DNA of 64,000 bases from Phycobacter sedimenti (GTDB lineage: Bacteria; Pseudomonadota; Alphaproteobacteria; Rhodobacterales; Rhodobacteraceae). The position numbers were made by a program, and so were the translations under genes. Every line of letters starts with the position of its first letter. Position 1 is the stretch's first letter. Location of the stretch: contig NZ_JBBVGR010000004.1 of NCBI RefSeq assembly GCF_038148855.1, forward strand, positions 310,001-374,000, given 5' to 3'. Shown piece after piece: positions 16,926 to 25,282 of the stretch. Below the pieces are notes generated by a model that ran no database searches, had not been told where the DNA came from, and worked only from the letters and a program-made list of their open reading frames with translations.

Positions 16926-17927
16926 TCAGATTGCGGCCAGCGCGTCCACCAGGCGGCCAGCGCCGTGGCGATAGGGATCAACCGCAGGCAGGCCCATACG
17001 CTTTTCGACTTCTTCCAGATAGGCCACGGCCTCTTCTTCGTTCAGATGCTGGGTGTTCACCGAGATACCGACAACCTGGCAGGCCGGGTTGGATTTCCGG
17101 GCCAGCGGCAGCGCGGTGTCGCGCAGCTCTTCCAGGGTTGGCAGGCTGTAGCCCGGTAGACCGCGCATATGTTCGCGGGTGGGTTCGTGGCACAGGATCA
17201 GCGCGTCGGGCTGACCGCCATGAACCAGGGCCATGGTCACACCGGAATAGGAGATGTGGAACAAGGAGCCCTGCCCTTCGATCAGATCCCAGTGATCCTC
17301 GTCGTTGTCCGGGGTCAGGTACTCGATGGAACCGGCCATGAAGTCGGCAATCACCGCGTCCAGCGGTACACCATGGCCGGTGATCAGGATGCCGGTCTGG
17401 CCGGTGGCGCGGAAGGAGGACTTCATGCCACGTTTCTGCATCTCGGCGTCCATCGCCAGTGCCGTGTACATCTTGCCAACCGAACAATCGGTGCCAACGG
17501 CCAGGCAACGCTTGCCTTTGCGTTTGACGCCATTGGCGATCGGGTAGCCGACCGACGGCACGCGGACGTCATGCAATGTGCCGCCATGGGTCTGGGCCGC
17601 CGCCACAAGGTCGCCCTCGTCACGCAGCAGGTTGTGCAGGCCAGAGGCGATGTCATAGCCCATTTCCAGCGCCTTGATCAGCACCTCTTTCCACGCGGGG
17701 GAGATAATTCCGCCACGGTTGGCAACGCCGATGACCAGGGTCTTTGCACCGGCGGCCTTGGCTTCTTCCAGGGTCATCTCGGTCAAGCCAAGGTCTGCAC
17801 CGCAGCCCGGCAAAGATATCTGACCGACCGCGTGATCCGGGCGCCAGTCGCGGATGCCAATGGCAACCTTGGCCGCAAGCATGTCGGGCGCATCGCCAAG
17901 GAACAGCAGATAGGGTGTCTCGATCAT
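16926..17927 (-). CDS. dgcN: D-glutamate N-acetyltransferase DgcN (DUF1611)
   Basis: 333 residues covering the whole DUF1611 family: an N-terminal Rossmann-like domain (MIETPYLLFLGDAPDMLAAK) and a C-terminal P-loop domain with the Walker-A-like GTDCSVGKM (145-153). Family members were once annotated as NAD-dependent epimerases. DgcN is reported to acetylate D-glutamate, and DgcA then racemises the product. It is the first gene of the operon dgcN-dgcA-dat, so the cluster would funnel mixed D-amino acids (for example from peptidoglycan or marine organic matter) into L-glutamate. Its promoter region is shared with the divergent mcl1 gene. Confidence 0.87.
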   Translation of the reverse strand: MIETPYLLFLGDAPDMLAAKVAIGIRDWRPDHAVGQISLPGCGADLGLTEMTLEEAKAAGAKTLVIGVANRGGIISPAWKEVLIKALEMGYDIASGLHNLLRDEGDLVAAAQTHGGTLHDVRVPSVGYPIANGVKRKGKRCLAVGTDCSVGKMYTALAMDAEMQKRGMKSSFRATGQTGILITGHGVPLDAVIADFMAGSIEYLTPDNDEDHWDLIEGQGSLFHISYSGVTMALVHGGQPDALILCHEPTREHMRGLPGYSLPTLEELRDTALPLARKSNPACQVVGISVNTQHLNEEEAVAYLEEVEKRMGLPAVDPYRHGAGRLVDALAAI

Positions 17928-18023
17928 CTCGGGCCTCCGTTAATCATGATTCAGACGGACATTAAAGTTAGAGCGCCGCGAAGCGGTCCCATTTTTGCAT
18001 TTGCAGGAAAGCCCTATTCGAAG

Positions 18024-18037
18024 ATTCTTCGAAGAAT
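18024..18037. promoter_or_regulatory. Perfect 14-bp palindrome, candidate operator of dgcN
   Basis: ATTCTTCGAAGAAT is its own reverse complement and overlaps a second half-site (TATTCGAAGATT, 18015-18026). It lies 97 bp upstream of dgcN in the 303-bp divergent region with mcl1 (17928-18230). The position suits a regulator of the D-amino-acid operon. The protein is unknown and no regulator gene for it is adjacent. The rest of the intergenic region shows no other feature I can name. Confidence 0.4.
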
Positions 18038-18230
18038 GGTGAAAGCTGCCGAAGAAAATACCCCGTAGGCGCCTCTTCCCGCTCACTCTTACGCGGCGGC
18101 AAGACATTTTTCCGCCACGCGCCCCGGCAATGCTGCGACTGCAAACTTCCCCTTGCAAGCCTTTGCGCAATTTCATACCACGATGGCGATCAAAATCGTA
18201 ATTTCATTACCCTATCAGGGAGCGCCATCC

Positions 18231-19190
18231 ATGAGCTTTCGCATCCAGCCCGCCGCCCCGGCACGCCCCAACCGCTGCCAGCTGTTCGGCCCCGGCTCCA
18301 ACACCAAACTCTTTGCAAAAATGGCCGCTTCGGCTGCGGATGTGATCAACCTTGATCTGGAAGACTCGGTTGCGCCCACCGACAAGGACGTGGCCCGCGC
18401 CAATGTGATCGAAGCGCTGAACACCGTCGATTGGGGCAAGAAATACATGTCGGTCCGCATCAACGGGCTGGACACGCCCTATTGGTACCGTGACGTTGTG
18501 GATCTCTTGGAGCAGGCAGGCGACCGTCTGGACCAGATCATGATCCCAAAGGTCGGCTGCGCGGCGGATGTCTACGCCGTCGATGCGCTGGTCACCGCCA
18601 TCGAGCGCGCCAAGGGCCGCACCAAGCCGATTTCCTTTGAGGTGATCATCGAATCCGCCGCTGGCATCGCCCATGTGGAAGAGATCGCCGCCTCCTCTCC
18701 TCGCCTGCAGGCGATGAGCCTTGGCGCAGCCGATTTTGCCGCCTCCATGGGCATGCAGACCACCGGCATCGGCGGCACGCAGGAAAACTACTACATGCTG
18801 CGCGAAGGCGTGAAACACTGGTCCGACCCTTGGCACTGGGCGCAGGCCGCCATCGTCGCCGCCTGCCGCACCCATGGCGTGCTGCCCGTGGACGGCCCCT
18901 TTGGCGATTTCTCGGACGACGAAGGCTACATCGCACAGGCAAAACGCTCGGCAACGCTGGGCATGGTCGGCAAATGGGCGATCCACCCCAAGCAGATCGC
19001 CCTGGCCAACGAGGTCTTCACTCCCTCGGAAGAAGCCGTGGCCGAGGCGCGCGAGATCCTCGCCGCGATGGAACAGGCCAAGGCCAATGGCGAAGGCGCC
19101 ACGGTCTACAAAGGCCGCCTGGTTGATATCGCCTCGATCAAACAGGCCGAGGTCATCGTCGCCCAGGCAGAGTTGATCGCAGCAAGCTGA
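18231..19190 (+). CDS. mcl1: L-malyl-CoA/beta-methylmalyl-CoA lyase
   Basis: 319 residues, matching Rhodobacter Mcl1. The start MSFRIQPAAPARPNRCQLFG is typical. The TIM-barrel motifs of the HpcH/HpaI (CitE-like) superfamily are VINLDLEDSVAPTDK (Mg-binding Asp/Glu), SFEVIIESAAGIAHVEEIAA, and GKWAIHPKQIALANEVF. It reversibly cleaves beta-methylmalyl-CoA to glyoxylate and propionyl-CoA in the ethylmalonyl-CoA pathway and works on malyl-CoA. AGGGAG (18217-18222) sits at good spacing before ATG 18231. A strong terminator follows. Confidence 0.94.
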   Translation: MSFRIQPAAPARPNRCQLFGPGSNTKLFAKMAASAADVINLDLEDSVAPTDKDVARANVIEALNTVDWGKKYMSVRINGLDTPYWYRDVVDLLEQAGDRLDQIMIPKVGCAADVYAVDALVTAIERAKGRTKPISFEVIIESAAGIAHVEEIAASSPRLQAMSLGAADFAASMGMQTTGIGGTQENYYMLREGVKHWSDPWHWAQAAIVAACRTHGVLPVDGPFGDFSDDEGYIAQAKRSATLGMVGKWAIHPKQIALANEVFTPSEEAVAEAREILAAMEQAKANGEGATVYKGRLVDIASIKQAEVIVAQAELIAAS

Positions 19191-19208
19191 TCCTTCCAAA
19201 TGCCATAC

Positions 19209-19242
19209 AAAAGGGCGTCCGCCATCCGGGCGCCTTTTTTTT
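19209..19242 (+). terminator. Rho-independent terminator of mcl1
   Basis: AAAAGGGCGTCCG-CCAT-CCGGGCGCC forms a GC-rich stem with one bulged G and is followed by eight T. It begins 18 bp past the mcl1 stop codon. Confidence 0.85.
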
Positions 19243-19274
19243 GCATCCGACCGCCAAAAACACATTCCATTTTA

Positions 19275-19288
19275 TTGATGTAAATCAA
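19275..19288. promoter_or_regulatory. FNR/FnrL-type binding site
   Basis: TTGATGTAAATCAA is a perfect TTGAT-N4-ATCAA dyad, the consensus of FNR-family regulators (FnrL in Rhodobacterales; Dnr-type proteins bind similar sites). It lies 62 bp upstream of ATG 19351, a position compatible with class II activation of the Spy/CpxP-like gene. This suggests control by oxygen or nitric oxide. Confidence 0.65.
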
Positions 19289-19350
19289 GGCCGATGGCAT
19301 GCGGTTCGGGAATGGTGCCAGCAACCCAACTGGCAACCACTGGAAACGAC

Positions 19351-19770
19351 ATGAAAAAGATCCTTCTTTCCGCCGCTCTTGTTCTGGCAACCGCGACCGC
19401 CCTTCCCGCCCAGCAGGGAAAAAACCGGAGCGAGTTGTCCGCGCCCATCGTGCGCCTGACGCCGCTGGTCAAACAGAACGCCGATGCGCTTGGCCTGACT
19501 GCAGAGCAACGCGCCAATCTGCAGAACTGGCTGGCAACCAGCCCCGCCAAGCGCAAGGCGCTGGAAGCCGAGGCAATTGCAGCACGTGCCGCCCTGCGCG
19601 CGGCCATCCTGGATGGCGCCCCTACAGAAGAGCGCGCCGCGCTAGCTGCCAAGATCGGTGAGTATGAAGTCAAGCTGGTGACCATGCGCTCCAACTGCGC
19701 GGACCACTGGCGCGCGGTTCTGACCCCTGAACAATTCGCCCAATTGGTGGCTCTGGCGCAGCAGAAGTAG
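19351..19770 (+). CDS. Periplasmic Spy/CpxP-like protein
   Basis: 139 residues with a signal peptide (MKKILLSAALVLATATALPA). The mature part is helical and carries two LTxEQ-type motifs (LGLTAEQRANLQNW and VLTPEQFAQL), the hallmark of the Spy/CpxP/ZraP family of periplasmic chaperones and metal-stress sensors. The single Cys in MRSNCADHW is unusual for Spy itself. It is monocistronic, behind an FNR-type box, so it is probably induced at low oxygen or by NO. The exact role is inferred from the motifs. Confidence 0.62.
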   Translation: MKKILLSAALVLATATALPAQQGKNRSELSAPIVRLTPLVKQNADALGLTAEQRANLQNWLATSPAKRKALEAEAIAARAALRAAILDGAPTEERAALAAKIGEYEVKLVTMRSNCADHWRAVLTPEQFAQLVALAQQK

Positions 19771-19848
19771 ACTCATTTCGCTTTTCAGGCCGGCCCCGTT
19801 GCTATTCGCGGTACATTCCGCAACTGATGGGAAAACAGCGGGGCCGAC

Positions 19849-20454
19849 ATGACAGATCTGACATTGTTCCACACGGCCGACATCCATGTGGAGACATTCC
19901 AAGCCCTGGCCCCTGAGGCAAACCTGGTCCATGTGGTCCGCCCCGACTGGTTGGAGCGCGCCCAAGGCGGCATTGATTCAGCTCTCAGGCAGGAGATCAC
20001 TCAGACCATCAAGGCCGCGCAGGGGCCACGTCTATGCACCTGCACCTCTCTCGGCGCAGTGGCTGAAGAGGCCGGCGCCACGCGCCTCGATTGGCCGATG
20101 ATGCAGAGAGCAGCCGAGATCGGCGGCCCTGTGATGCTCGCCTATTGCCTTGAAAGCACCCGCGCGCCCTCCACTGCCCTTCTGGAGCGCGCATTTGGCG
20201 AACAGGGAAAAGGCGCAGAGATCCGCAGCCTGCCCTTGGCCGGGCTGTGGCACCATTTCACCGATGGCGACACCGAAGAGTTTCACCGTCAAATTGCCGC
20301 CTGGGTGGGGACATCCCTTGCCATGGTCGCAGACACGTCTTGCGTGGTTTTGGCGCAGGCTTCCATGGCAGGGGCCGCGCGGTTCATCGACAGTGACGTG
20401 CCTGTGCTGACCTCGCCCGAAATCGCGATCCGTGCCCTTTTGGCAGACGCCTAA
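19849..20454 (+). CDS. Asp/Glu-racemase-like protein, function unknown
   Basis: 201 residues, no signal peptide. CTCTSLGAVAEEAG resembles the first Cys motif of the Asp/Glu/hydantoin racemase superfamily, and DVPVLTSPEIAIRALLA the final helix region. A second Cys in VADTSCVVLAQASMAG would be the paired catalytic residue. Similar short proteins occur in many roseobacters without known substrate. It is convergent with the Lrp gene, overlapping its end by 4 bp. Confidence 0.5.
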   Translation: MTDLTLFHTADIHVETFQALAPEANLVHVVRPDWLERAQGGIDSALRQEITQTIKAAQGPRLCTCTSLGAVAEEAGATRLDWPMMQRAAEIGGPVMLAYCLESTRAPSTALLERAFGEQGKGAEIRSLPLAGLWHHFTDGDTEEFHRQIAAWVGTSLAMVADTSCVVLAQASMAGAARFIDSDVPVLTSPEIAIRALLADA

Positions 20455-20903
20455 GCGCGCATGTCCTTGGGCGAACCCATGACGACATAGGTAGTGATCG
20501 CGGTGACATAGGGCGAGGTGCCCAGAATATCCGTGTGAAACCGCTTGTAGCTCGGCAGGTCCGCGCATTCGACGCGCAAGAGGTATTCGATGGTCCCGGT
20601 AATATTGTGGCATTCCACCACCTCCGGCGCGGCCTGCATGGCGCGCTCAAAAGCCTGTTGAGCCTCCTTCGTGTGTTCGCCAAGCCCCACCCCGATGTAG
20701 GTGACAAAGCCGACGCCCATCGCCTCGCGGTTAAGAACTGCCTTGTAGCCGGTGATAACCCCGACACGCTCCAATTCCTGCACTCGGCGCAGGCACGCCG
20801 AAGGTGACAGGCCAACACGATCGGCGAGTTCCAGATTGCTGATGCGCCCATCGCGGGACAGCTCCAGCAATATTTTTTGGTTCATCTTGTCATTTTTCGC
20901 CAT
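20451..20903 (-). CDS. Lrp/AsnC family transcriptional regulator
   Basis: 150 residues. An N-terminal winged helix-turn-helix (KILLELSRDGRISNLELADRVGLSPSACLRRVQEL) is followed by a RAM effector domain (GFVTYIGVGL, VVECHNITGTIEYLLRVEC). It is divergent from the LysE-type exporter with a 73-bp shared promoter region. That arrangement is typical of Lrp-type regulators that switch on amino-acid export when the amino acid accumulates. The effector is unknown. Confidence 0.9.
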   Translation of the reverse strand: MAKNDKMNQKILLELSRDGRISNLELADRVGLSPSACLRRVQELERVGVITGYKAVLNREAMGVGFVTYIGVGLGEHTKEAQQAFERAMQAAPEVVECHNITGTIEYLLRVECADLPSYKRFHTDILGTSPYVTAITTYVVMGSPKDMRA

Positions 20904-20976
20904 GTATTGTGAAAATAGGCATCAGACGCCCTAAAACGCAATTTCATTCTGCCACCTACGCGTCAGATTCTCCTCC

Positions 20977-21573
20977 ATGACTCACGATCTGATCCTTGCG
21001 CTTGCGCTTTTCGCCTTCGTTTCCTCGATCACACCGGGACCCAACAACCTGATGCTGATGGCCTCGGGCGCCAATTTCGGGTTTCGCCGCACGATTCCAC
21101 ATATGCTGGGCGTGGCGCTGGGGTTTGTTTTCATGGTGATTCTGGTTGGTGCGGGGCTGATCCAGGTGTTTGACGCCTTTCCGGTCAGTTACACCGTGCT
21201 GAAAGCCGCCTCTGTCATCTACCTGCTCTATTTGGCCTGGAAGATCGCCAATGCCGGACCGGCGGAAACGGGAGACGCAAAGGGACGCCCTATGACGTTC
21301 GTGCAGGCAGCGGCCTTTCAATGGGTCAACCCAAAGGCATGGGCAATGGCCCTGACGGCCATCAGCGCCTATGCCCCGGATCAGTCGCTTTGGGCGATAT
21401 TCGTGGTTGCGGCGCTTTTTGGTGCGGTCAACCTGCCGTCCGTCAGTTCATGGACAGTTCTGGGGCAGCAGATGGCCCGTCTTCTGACCAACCCGCGTCG
21501 GCTGACGGTCTTCAACTGGACAATGGCCCTGCTGCTGGTCGCGTCGCTTTACCCGGTGATCTGGCCCAACTGA
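20977..21573 (+). CDS. LysE/RhtB family amino-acid exporter
   Basis: 198 residues with about six membrane helices. The N-terminal FVSSITPGPNNLMLMASGANFG is the family signature, and AAAFQWVNPKAWAMAL is a second conserved motif. It is an inner-membrane exporter of amino acids such as lysine, threonine or homoserine lactones; the substrate cannot be read from sequence. The adjacent divergent Lrp gene is its likely regulator. Confidence 0.9.
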   Translation: MTHDLILALALFAFVSSITPGPNNLMLMASGANFGFRRTIPHMLGVALGFVFMVILVGAGLIQVFDAFPVSYTVLKAASVIYLLYLAWKIANAGPAETGDAKGRPMTFVQAAAFQWVNPKAWAMALTAISAYAPDQSLWAIFVVAALFGAVNLPSVSSWTVLGQQMARLLTNPRRLTVFNWTMALLLVASLYPVIWPN

Positions 21574-21686
21574 CCAAACTGAACTTGTCCTATACCAGCC
21601 CGGTCCAATCTGCCGAGTTGCATCCGCCGTCCGACAAGGCCATATATCGCTGAAACCGCGTATCCTAGGGCGCAGAGCGAGGCGAC

Positions 21687-22649
21687 ATGACTCAGTATCT
21701 GGAATTCGAAAAACCGCTGGCCGAAATCGAAGGCAAGGCAGAAGAGCTGCGCGCCCTGGCCCGTACCAATGAGGAGATGGACGTGGCCAGCGAGGCCGCC
21801 GCCCTCGATGCCAAGGCCGAGCAGCTTTTGAAGGATCTCTACAAGAACCTGACACCCTGGCGCAAATGCCAGGTGGCCCGCCACCCAGAGCGCCCGCACT
21901 GCAAGGACTACATCGAAGCCCTGTTTACCGAATACACGCCCTTGGCGGGGGACCGGAACTTTGCAGACGATCTGGCCGTGATGGGCGGTCTTGCCCGTTT
22001 CAACGACCAGCCGGTCATGGTGATCGGCCATGAAAAAGGCGCCGACACCAAGTCGCGCATCGCCCATAACTTTGGCATGGCCCGCCCCGAAGGATACCGC
22101 AAGGCCGTGCGCCTGATGGAGATGGCCGGGCGCTTTGGCCTGCCTGTGATCACCCTTGTGGACACCACAGGCGCCTACCCTGGAAAGGGTGCCGAGGAAC
22201 GTGGCCAGTCCGAAGCCATTGCGCGCTCGACCGAGATGAGCCTCAAGATCGGTGTTCCAGTTGTATCGGTCATTATCGGCGAAGGCGGATCCGGTGGCGC
22301 TGTCGCCTTTGCCACCGCCAACAGGGTCGCCATGTTGGAGCACGCGGTCTACTCGGTGATCAGCCCCGAAGGCTGCGCTTCGATCCTGTGGAAGGACTCC
22401 GAAAAGATGCGCGAAGCGGCCGAGGCGCTGCGCCTCACCGCGCAGAACCTTTTGGAACTGGCTGTCATCGACCGCATCATAGCCGAACCTCTTGGCGGGG
22501 CCCATCGGGACGCCAAGGCAACGATTGCCTCGGTTGGTACAGCAATCACAGCGATGCTGGACGAACTGAAGGCCAAGGACGGTGCCGAGTTGATCAAGGA
22601 CCGCCGCCAGAAATTCCTCGACATCGGATCAAAAGGCCTCGCGGCCTGA
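21687..22649 (+). CDS. accA: Acetyl-CoA carboxylase carboxyltransferase subunit alpha
   Basis: 320 residues, full length. Motifs include YLEFEKPLAEIEGKAEEL at the start, RNFADDLAVMGGLARF, VTLVDTTGAYPGKGAEERGQ and the oxyanion glycine loop IGEGGSGGAVAFA. AccA and AccD transfer carboxyl from biotin to acetyl-CoA to make malonyl-CoA, the first step of fatty acid synthesis. GAGGCGAC precedes the ATG. It stands alone here, as is common for accA. Confidence 0.97.
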   Translation: MTQYLEFEKPLAEIEGKAEELRALARTNEEMDVASEAAALDAKAEQLLKDLYKNLTPWRKCQVARHPERPHCKDYIEALFTEYTPLAGDRNFADDLAVMGGLARFNDQPVMVIGHEKGADTKSRIAHNFGMARPEGYRKAVRLMEMAGRFGLPVITLVDTTGAYPGKGAEERGQSEAIARSTEMSLKIGVPVVSVIIGEGGSGGAVAFATANRVAMLEHAVYSVISPEGCASILWKDSEKMREAAEALRLTAQNLLELAVIDRIIAEPLGGAHRDAKATIASVGTAITAMLDELKAKDGAELIKDRRQKFLDIGSKGLAA

Positions 22650-22710
22650 TCCGCAAGACCGCACACGTCAGGATCGACCGGGTCAGGACCCGTCGGGCAA
22701 AGCCGCGTAG

Positions 22711-23142
22711 CTAGTCATGCGGCAGGTTGCGGCTTGCCTGCGCGGCTTGGATGCGCTGCGGCCAGGTGGACCGGATATAGGCCAGAACCTCCCAGATCCC
22801 TTCATCCCCGAGCAACTCGCCAAACCCCGGCATTCCGCTGGCAAAGCCGGTAACGCCCCGCATAGAAAGCGCTTTTTCGCCGCCAAGCTTGGTGTAATCA
22901 AACAAAAGCTGGTTGTCATGGTGCCATGTGTGACCGGTTTCATCATGCGGGGGCGCAGGCAGAATTCCGTCCGCGCCGGGACTGCGCCAATTGGGCTGGC
23001 CTTCAAGGTTCGCGCCATGGCATGAGGCGCAGTGTTCCGCGTAAAGCCTCTCGCCGCGTGCAAGATCACGGTTCTCGAGTTCATGACCTGCAACGGCCAT
23101 CGAGGCGCAGGCGCAGGTGGCTGCGATCAGGATATATTTCAT
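22711..23142 (-). CDS. Periplasmic c-type cytochrome
   Basis: 143 residues with a signal peptide (MKYILIAATCACASMAVAG). One haem site, CASCH, follows LARGERLYAEH; the likely axial Met is in GMPGFG. The C-terminal helix EGIWEVLAYIRSTWP is typical of class I cytochromes c. It is last in the copper/cytochrome group, 49 bp after copD. It probably carries electrons in the periplasm; the partner is unknown. Confidence 0.85.
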   Translation of the reverse strand: MKYILIAATCACASMAVAGHELENRDLARGERLYAEHCASCHGANLEGQPNWRSPGADGILPAPPHDETGHTWHHDNQLLFDYTKLGGEKALSMRGVTGFASGMPGFGELLGDEGIWEVLAYIRSTWPQRIQAAQASRNLPHD

Positions 23143-23191
23143 GGGCACTCCCGGTGTTCTTTTCTGGTTCATCCGATTGTCGGGCCACGTT

Positions 23192-24064
23192 TCAATTCGG
23201 AAGCGTCAAGACACTGGTCAGTACCGCTGTCACCAGAAGCGCTGCCAGTATCAATGCTGCCTCAAACTCAATGGAGCGCACCAAATGGCCCGCCGCCCTG
23301 TGATCTCCGGTCTGCATCGCAGGTACGAAACGCAGCTTGTTTGCAGTTGCCAGCATCAGCACCGCAGCAACCAGCGCGAGCTTGACCAACAGCGTCTGCC
23401 CATAGCCGGTTGTGACCAGGGCCCGAGGATCTCCCAGCAGCAACCAGGCCATCGCCACACCAGCAAGAAGCACTGCAGGAACGCTCACCATCGCGATTTG
23501 TCCAAAGCCATGCCCAAGCCGCGCTGCCCTGTCCAGATGCTCAGGCTGGCGTGACAGGTCTCGCAGCGGACCAAGAACACCGATCCAGAACGAAATCCCC
23601 ACAAGGTGCAGGAACAGCAACGCCTGCACTCCCATCACCGGCGCCTCTAGAATATGGCCGATCTGCGCAAAGGACCAGAGCGCCACAAGCCCCCCGCACA
23701 AAGCGATCCAATTCCCAAAGCGGTCGACCCACAGGCCAAGGATGATCATCCCCGCCCCCAGCAATCGAAGGATCAGGACATCACCGGCAGGCGTCTGCCA
23801 CAAAAGGCCCAGGATTTCGGGGTCACTCATGCCGTCAGCCCCGCCGGTCAACGCGGCACCGCGCAGCATGAAACCGAACGCCGAGGCCATAATGCTCAGC
23901 CCCGCTAAACCGGTGGCCTGTCGCCGCATCCGCCCGACCACCGGGGACACCAGATCCGCAAACGCCATTCGGATGATGACCAGCCCCGTCGCCCCAAGGA
24001 TCCCGATAAAGAGCAGGAGTTTGGCAAGAATTGCAGCGGTTTCCCAGATGTCGGGCATGTTCAA
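23192..24064 (-). CDS. copD: Copper resistance protein D family (CopD/PcoD)
   Basis: 290 residues with about eight membrane helices. Conserved residues fit the CopD fold: the WxxGHILE-like SFAQIGHILEAPV, FLHLVGISFWIGVLGPL and the C-terminal KLALVAAVLMLATANKLRFVP. CopD is an inner-membrane partner of CopC, usually seen in copper uptake or supply to cuproenzymes. The start overlaps the copC stop by 4 bp (ATGA), so the two are translationally coupled. Confidence 0.88.
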   Translation of the reverse strand: MNMPDIWETAAILAKLLLFIGILGATGLVIIRMAFADLVSPVVGRMRRQATGLAGLSIMASAFGFMLRGAALTGGADGMSDPEILGLLWQTPAGDVLILRLLGAGMIILGLWVDRFGNWIALCGGLVALWSFAQIGHILEAPVMGVQALLFLHLVGISFWIGVLGPLRDLSRQPEHLDRAARLGHGFGQIAMVSVPAVLLAGVAMAWLLLGDPRALVTTGYGQTLLVKLALVAAVLMLATANKLRFVPAMQTGDHRAAGHLVRSIEFEAALILAALLVTAVLTSVLTLPN

Positions 24065-24402
24065 TCCACCATGAACATGAAGTCACCCTGCATGGCGTGC
24101 CCGTCTGCGCCAAGGCCCCGCCATTCGATACGATAGGTGCCCGCGCCCATGTTCTCCAGCGGCAGCGTAAAGGCGCGATCAAAGGTTTTCTGATCTCCAA
24201 GATCAAGCCTGACGGGCGCCGCCTCATCAAAGGTCATTTCGACCCGCGTCAGGCGGATCTTCTTGACGAAGGTGACGCTGATTTCTGCGGGCGCTTCGGC
24301 AACGGTCGCTCCGTTTTCCGGCTTTGTGGTCTCGATACTCGAATGGGCAAACGCGCCAGTCGCAAAGGCCCAAACAAGCATGGCGGAAGCAAGGTTTTTC
24401 AT
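24061..24402 (-). CDS. copC: Periplasmic copper-binding protein CopC
   Basis: 113 residues with a signal peptide ending GAFA. The mature N-terminus begins with His (HSSIETTKPENGA), which would supply the amino-terminal copper-binding site, and GADGHAMQGDF carries a second conserved His. The beta-sandwich strands (EISVTFVKKIRL, YRIEWRGLGADG) match CopC. Absence of a Met-rich loop suggests a Cu(II)-only type. It is coupled to copD and lies 11 bp after a cytochrome c gene. Confidence 0.88.
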   Translation of the reverse strand: MKNLASAMLVWAFATGAFAHSSIETTKPENGATVAEAPAEISVTFVKKIRLTRVEMTFDEAAPVRLDLGDQKTFDRAFTLPLENMGAGTYRIEWRGLGADGHAMQGDFMFMVD

Positions 24403-24413
24403 GGGGTTCCCCT

Positions 24414-24845
24414 TCAATTGATCCCGTTGGCAAGCTGGACGTCACGGATATATGCAATGATCATCGCAACATCGCCGCGCTTCAAACCCTCGATCGGCGA
24501 CATGTCTCCAAACCCCCAGTGATGACTTTTGACCCCTAAAGCGACGGCACGCTGAAAGGATTCGTCGCCGTGGTGGCCGGGTTCATAGATGATATGGATC
24601 AGCGGCGGCCCTGCGCCTTCAATGCCGCCGCCAGCCAGGCCATGACAAGTGGCGCAGGTTTTCTCAAAGATGCGCTGCCCGATTGCAGCATTCCCTTCGA
24701 TAACAGGCATTTTGACCGCCACCATGGAGCCGCCCTGCGATTGGGTCGATGAGGCCCCGTCCTCTGTCGGCGTGATGGGCTTGAAAAGATAGGCGAAGAC
24801 GCCCGCCAGGACGCAAGCGCCCAGCACCAGAGATGTTCGTTTCAT
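24414..24845 (-). CDS. Membrane-anchored c-type cytochrome
   Basis: 143 residues. The N-terminal hydrophobic segment LVLGACVLAGVFAYLF, without a clear cleavage site, suggests an anchored protein; a low-complexity linker follows. The haem site is CATCH, and the likely axial Met is in GFGDMSPIEGL. The pattern resembles cytochromes feeding copper oxidases. It sits upstream of copC in the same direction. Confidence 0.85.
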   Translation of the reverse strand: MKRTSLVLGACVLAGVFAYLFKPITPTEDGASSTQSQGGSMVAVKMPVIEGNAAIGQRIFEKTCATCHGLAGGGIEGAGPPLIHIIYEPGHHGDESFQRAVALGVKSHHWGFGDMSPIEGLKRGDVAMIIAYIRDVQLANGIN

Positions 24846-24940
24846 GAATAGGTCCTAATCTCGAAACACAGAATTCCAGCCGCAGGGCACAGCGGCGAAA
24901 AAGGGCGATCACGAGAGGTGATCCCCGATGAAAATCGGGT

Positions 24941-25282
24941 TCAGAGGATAGGTGGTCTGTCCGGGCTTTCCGGCTCTTCGAGCGCGCTCAGTCGAAGGGC
25001 ATGCCAGATGCGCGTAGGTTCCGGCCGCGAAAAGTCTGCGCCTGTCCGATGATAGGCCAGGACCAGCACGCCGCATAGACCTGATGTACAACTATCCGGC
25101 ACTTTGCCTGCCGGATCCTCGGACGTCCCTCCGGGCCAAGAGCTGCCTACATGGCCGACATCCGCCGCCATGTGCATGTGATCCTCGCAACACGAATTCA
25201 TGCAATCTGCGGACAGTGCATGTGCACTGCCCCCATGGCCCAAGAGCAGGGCTAGAACGACAGCCAGAAGCCTCGTCTGCAT
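24941..25282 (-). CDS. Small secreted Cys/His/Met-rich protein, copper-linked context
   Basis: 113 residues. The signal peptide is MQTRLLAVVLALLLGHGGSAHA. The mature start carries DCMNSCCEDHMHMAADVGH, with three Cys, three His and three Met in under 20 residues, plus a later CTSGLCG. That is a plausible metal-binding (copper) site, resembling DUF2946-type proteins only loosely. It is the first gene of the copper/cytochrome group. ATG 25282 gives the best signal peptide; ATG 25300 is possible. Confidence 0.6.
   Translation of the reverse strand: MQTRLLAVVLALLLGHGGSAHALSADCMNSCCEDHMHMAADVGHVGSSWPGGTSEDPAGKVPDSCTSGLCGVLVLAYHRTGADFSRPEPTRIWHALRLSALEEPESPDRPPIL

Noticed and set aside
22679..22692. 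CGGGTC-AG-GACCCG hairpin between accA and the cytochrome gene, considered as a terminator
   Set aside because: It has a 6-bp stem with a 2-nt loop and no T tract on either strand, so it is too weak to call.
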